From JBMNCR01 sp049366695 (GTDB lineage Bacteria; Bacillota; Clostridia; Eubacteriales; Alkalibacteraceae): DNA of 7,263 bases. The stretch covers positions 1 through 7,263 of the forward strand of contig JBMNCR010000014.1 in NCBI GenBank assembly GCA_049366695.1, in the 5' to 3' direction. The position numbers and the translations under genes were made by a program. The notes below the pieces were generated by a model that was not told the DNA's origin, did not search any database, and worked only from the letters and a program-made list of their open reading frames with translations. This document shows, piece by piece, positions 6,555 through 7,263 of the stretch (positions are counted from its first letter, which is position 1; every line of letters starts with the position of its first letter).

Positions 6555-6651
6555 TTTGTGTAACATTCTTTCTGTTAATTTATGAACCTTAACAAAAGCG
6601 GTGAGTCAGGAGTATCCTAATTAGATCACAATCTCTAAAAAGGAGAACCAA
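6555..6651 (+). mobile_element. Probable left end and leader of a decayed IS256-family element
   Basis: Between the GT-C-like stop and the transposase remnant lie 97 bases ending in a strong ribosome site, AAGGAG at 6640-6645, six bases before ATG 6652. The sequence TTTGTGTAACATTC near 6555 loosely resembles the TTGTGTAA-type ends of IS256-family elements. No matching inverted copy is visible downstream of 7100, so the right end is lost or the boundary is misplaced. Confidence 0.4.
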
Positions 6652-7100
6652 ATGACTCACCATGAAAATTATAGCCTTTCATCAGGCACAGTATAAGAGC
6701 TAACTAGAAATGTGCTTGAGGTAATCCCTGAAATGGTCAGGATCATTCTCAACAGTGTGATGCAGTTGTTTTGATTGCTTCAAGTCTGGGAAGAGATGGG
6801 AAAGGGTGTAATTTGGGTGTTTCGGTCTTATTGAGTGAGGTAGAACAACACTGGCATCTGTTCCTGGAATGCCTGATTTAGAGAGGGTTATATTGTATCC
6901 AATTGATAGTCAGCGATGACCACTGTGGGCTGTGCAAGGCTCGTCAGGCAGTGTTCATCGGGATACCTTGGCAGCGCTATCTACAGCAGAATGCCAGCCA
7001 TTATGTGCCCCGTAATTGAATGCAGACTGAAGTGGCAGTTGACATCCGGGGGGTCTTCAATCCTCAAAACCGGGCTCATGATGAACTATCGAAGTTCTAA
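6652..7100 (+). pseudogene. Decayed IS256-family (mutator type) transposase, internally deleted and truncated
   Basis: The first frame begins MTHHENYSLSSGTV, hits a TAA at 6694-6696, and resumes as VIPEMVRIILNSVMQ, the usual IS256 N-terminus. At about 6759-6765 the frame shifts and the text jumps to DAVVLIASSLGRDGK, normally over a hundred residues further on, then LGVSVLLSEVEQHWHLFLE, a TAG at 6879, QLIVSDDHCGLCKARQAVF, IPWQRYLQQNASHYVPRN, a TGA at 7017, and MQTEVAVDIRGVFNPQNRAH, ending near 7100. The element therefore has a large internal deletion, several stops and no C-terminal third. Of the DDE residues, only the second Asp (in VSDDH, about 6915-6920) survives. A usual RCQFHLQQN segment reads RYLQQN, consistent with a small in-frame loss. 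By hand count, 6901-7020 is about 52% GC, far above the sugar genes, so it is foreign to them. It cannot make an active transposase. Confidence 0.87.
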
Positions 7101-7178
7101 AAATTCATTACGTAATACCTCAAAATAAATTATATTTTTTTAATTATGATGATTGAATAATTCGTAAGGATTGGTGGA
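7101..7178. other. Intergenic leader before the P-loop gene
   Basis: This very AT-rich stretch follows the transposase remnant. It contains AAGGA at 7166-7170, eight bases before the ATG at 7179. TATGAT at 7145-7150 is -10-like but has no convincing -35 partner. No transposon right end is recognisable. Confidence 0.4.
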
Positions 7179-7263
7179 ATGACAACTTTTAAGATATTAC
7201 TTTTAATAGCCCGTCCCGCTGCCGGGAAAAGTGAGATCATTCATTATTTAAAGAATTTACCCA
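7179..7263 (+). CDS. N-terminus of a P-loop ATPase/kinase-like protein (partial)
   Basis: The frame opens at ATG 7179 and runs off the right edge after 28 codons, reading MTTFKILLLIARPAAGKSE and then IIHYLKNLP. A short beta strand (FKILLLIA) leads into a Walker A-type loop, ARPAAGKSE, with the lysine and following Ser expected to bind ATP phosphates. This is the arrangement of small kinases and nucleotide-binding proteins (AAA/adenylate-kinase-like P-loop fold). AAGGA at 7166-7170 supports the start. The substrate cannot be told from 28 residues. It is separated from the sugar cluster by the transposase remnant and is probably unrelated chromosomal backbone. Confidence 0.72.
   Translation, partial: MTTFKILLLIARPAAGKSEIIHYLKNLP

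Noticed and set aside
6559..6600. GTTAA...TTAAC inverted repeat after the GT-C-like gene as a terminator
   Set aside because: The stem is only five base pairs, AT-rich and without a T-run. It more likely belongs to the leader of the insertion element.
6916..7128. 70-codon plus-strand open frame in the transposase region
   Set aside because: It is the wrong frame of the transposase remnant. The frame one base earlier gives the recognisable IS256 text (VSDDHCGL, NASHYVPRN, EVAVDIRGVF).

Overview
The window is AT-rich bacterial DNA dominated by one tightly packed + strand gene cluster (442-6554) for modifying a cell-surface glycan. It is flanked by decayed or partial sequence. The low GC, the surface-polysaccharide content, the transposase remnant and the start of a P-loop protein beginning MTTFKILLLIARPAAGKSE suggest an environmental low-GC bacterium. 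An Anaerolineae-like member of the Chloroflexota is my best guess, but the taxonomy is weakly supported.

Layout. 3-83: the last 26 codons of an upstream gene. 84-441: about 360 bases with no convincing intact gene; it holds an 11-base tandem duplication (165-186), a protein-like stretch on the minus strand (about 251-415), a consensus -10 box (390-395) and the ribosome binding site of the first cluster gene. 442-4579: six overlapping genes, namely a membrane-anchored family 2 glycosyltransferase, two half-size EamA/SMR-type membrane proteins, a PAPS-type sulfotransferase, a hexapeptide-repeat acetyltransferase, and a WecE-type sugar aminotransferase. 4580-4742: a 163-base gap. 4743-6554: a polytopic GT-C-like membrane protein with an extracytoplasmic tail. 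6555-7100: a decayed IS256-family transposase with an internal deletion, stops and a lost C-terminus. 7179-7263: the start of a P-loop ATPase/kinase-like gene that runs off the window.

How the genes may work together (inference). WecE makes a nucleotide-linked 4-amino-4,6-dideoxyhexose (TDP-Fuc4N in the characterised enzyme). The family 2 enzyme, of the ArnC/GtrB/dolichol-phosphate-mannose-synthase type, would load a sugar onto undecaprenyl phosphate. The two 4-TM proteins resemble the ArnE/ArnF flippase pair. The GT-C-like protein could be the outer-face transferase, in the position ArnT has in the lipid A aminoarabinose system. The acetyltransferase and sulfotransferase would add O- or N-acetyl and sulfate groups. 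The parts list parallels arnB-arnC-arnE/F-arnT but uses a WecE-type aminotransferase and adds sulfation and acetylation. The exact sugar and acceptor cannot be read from the sequence.
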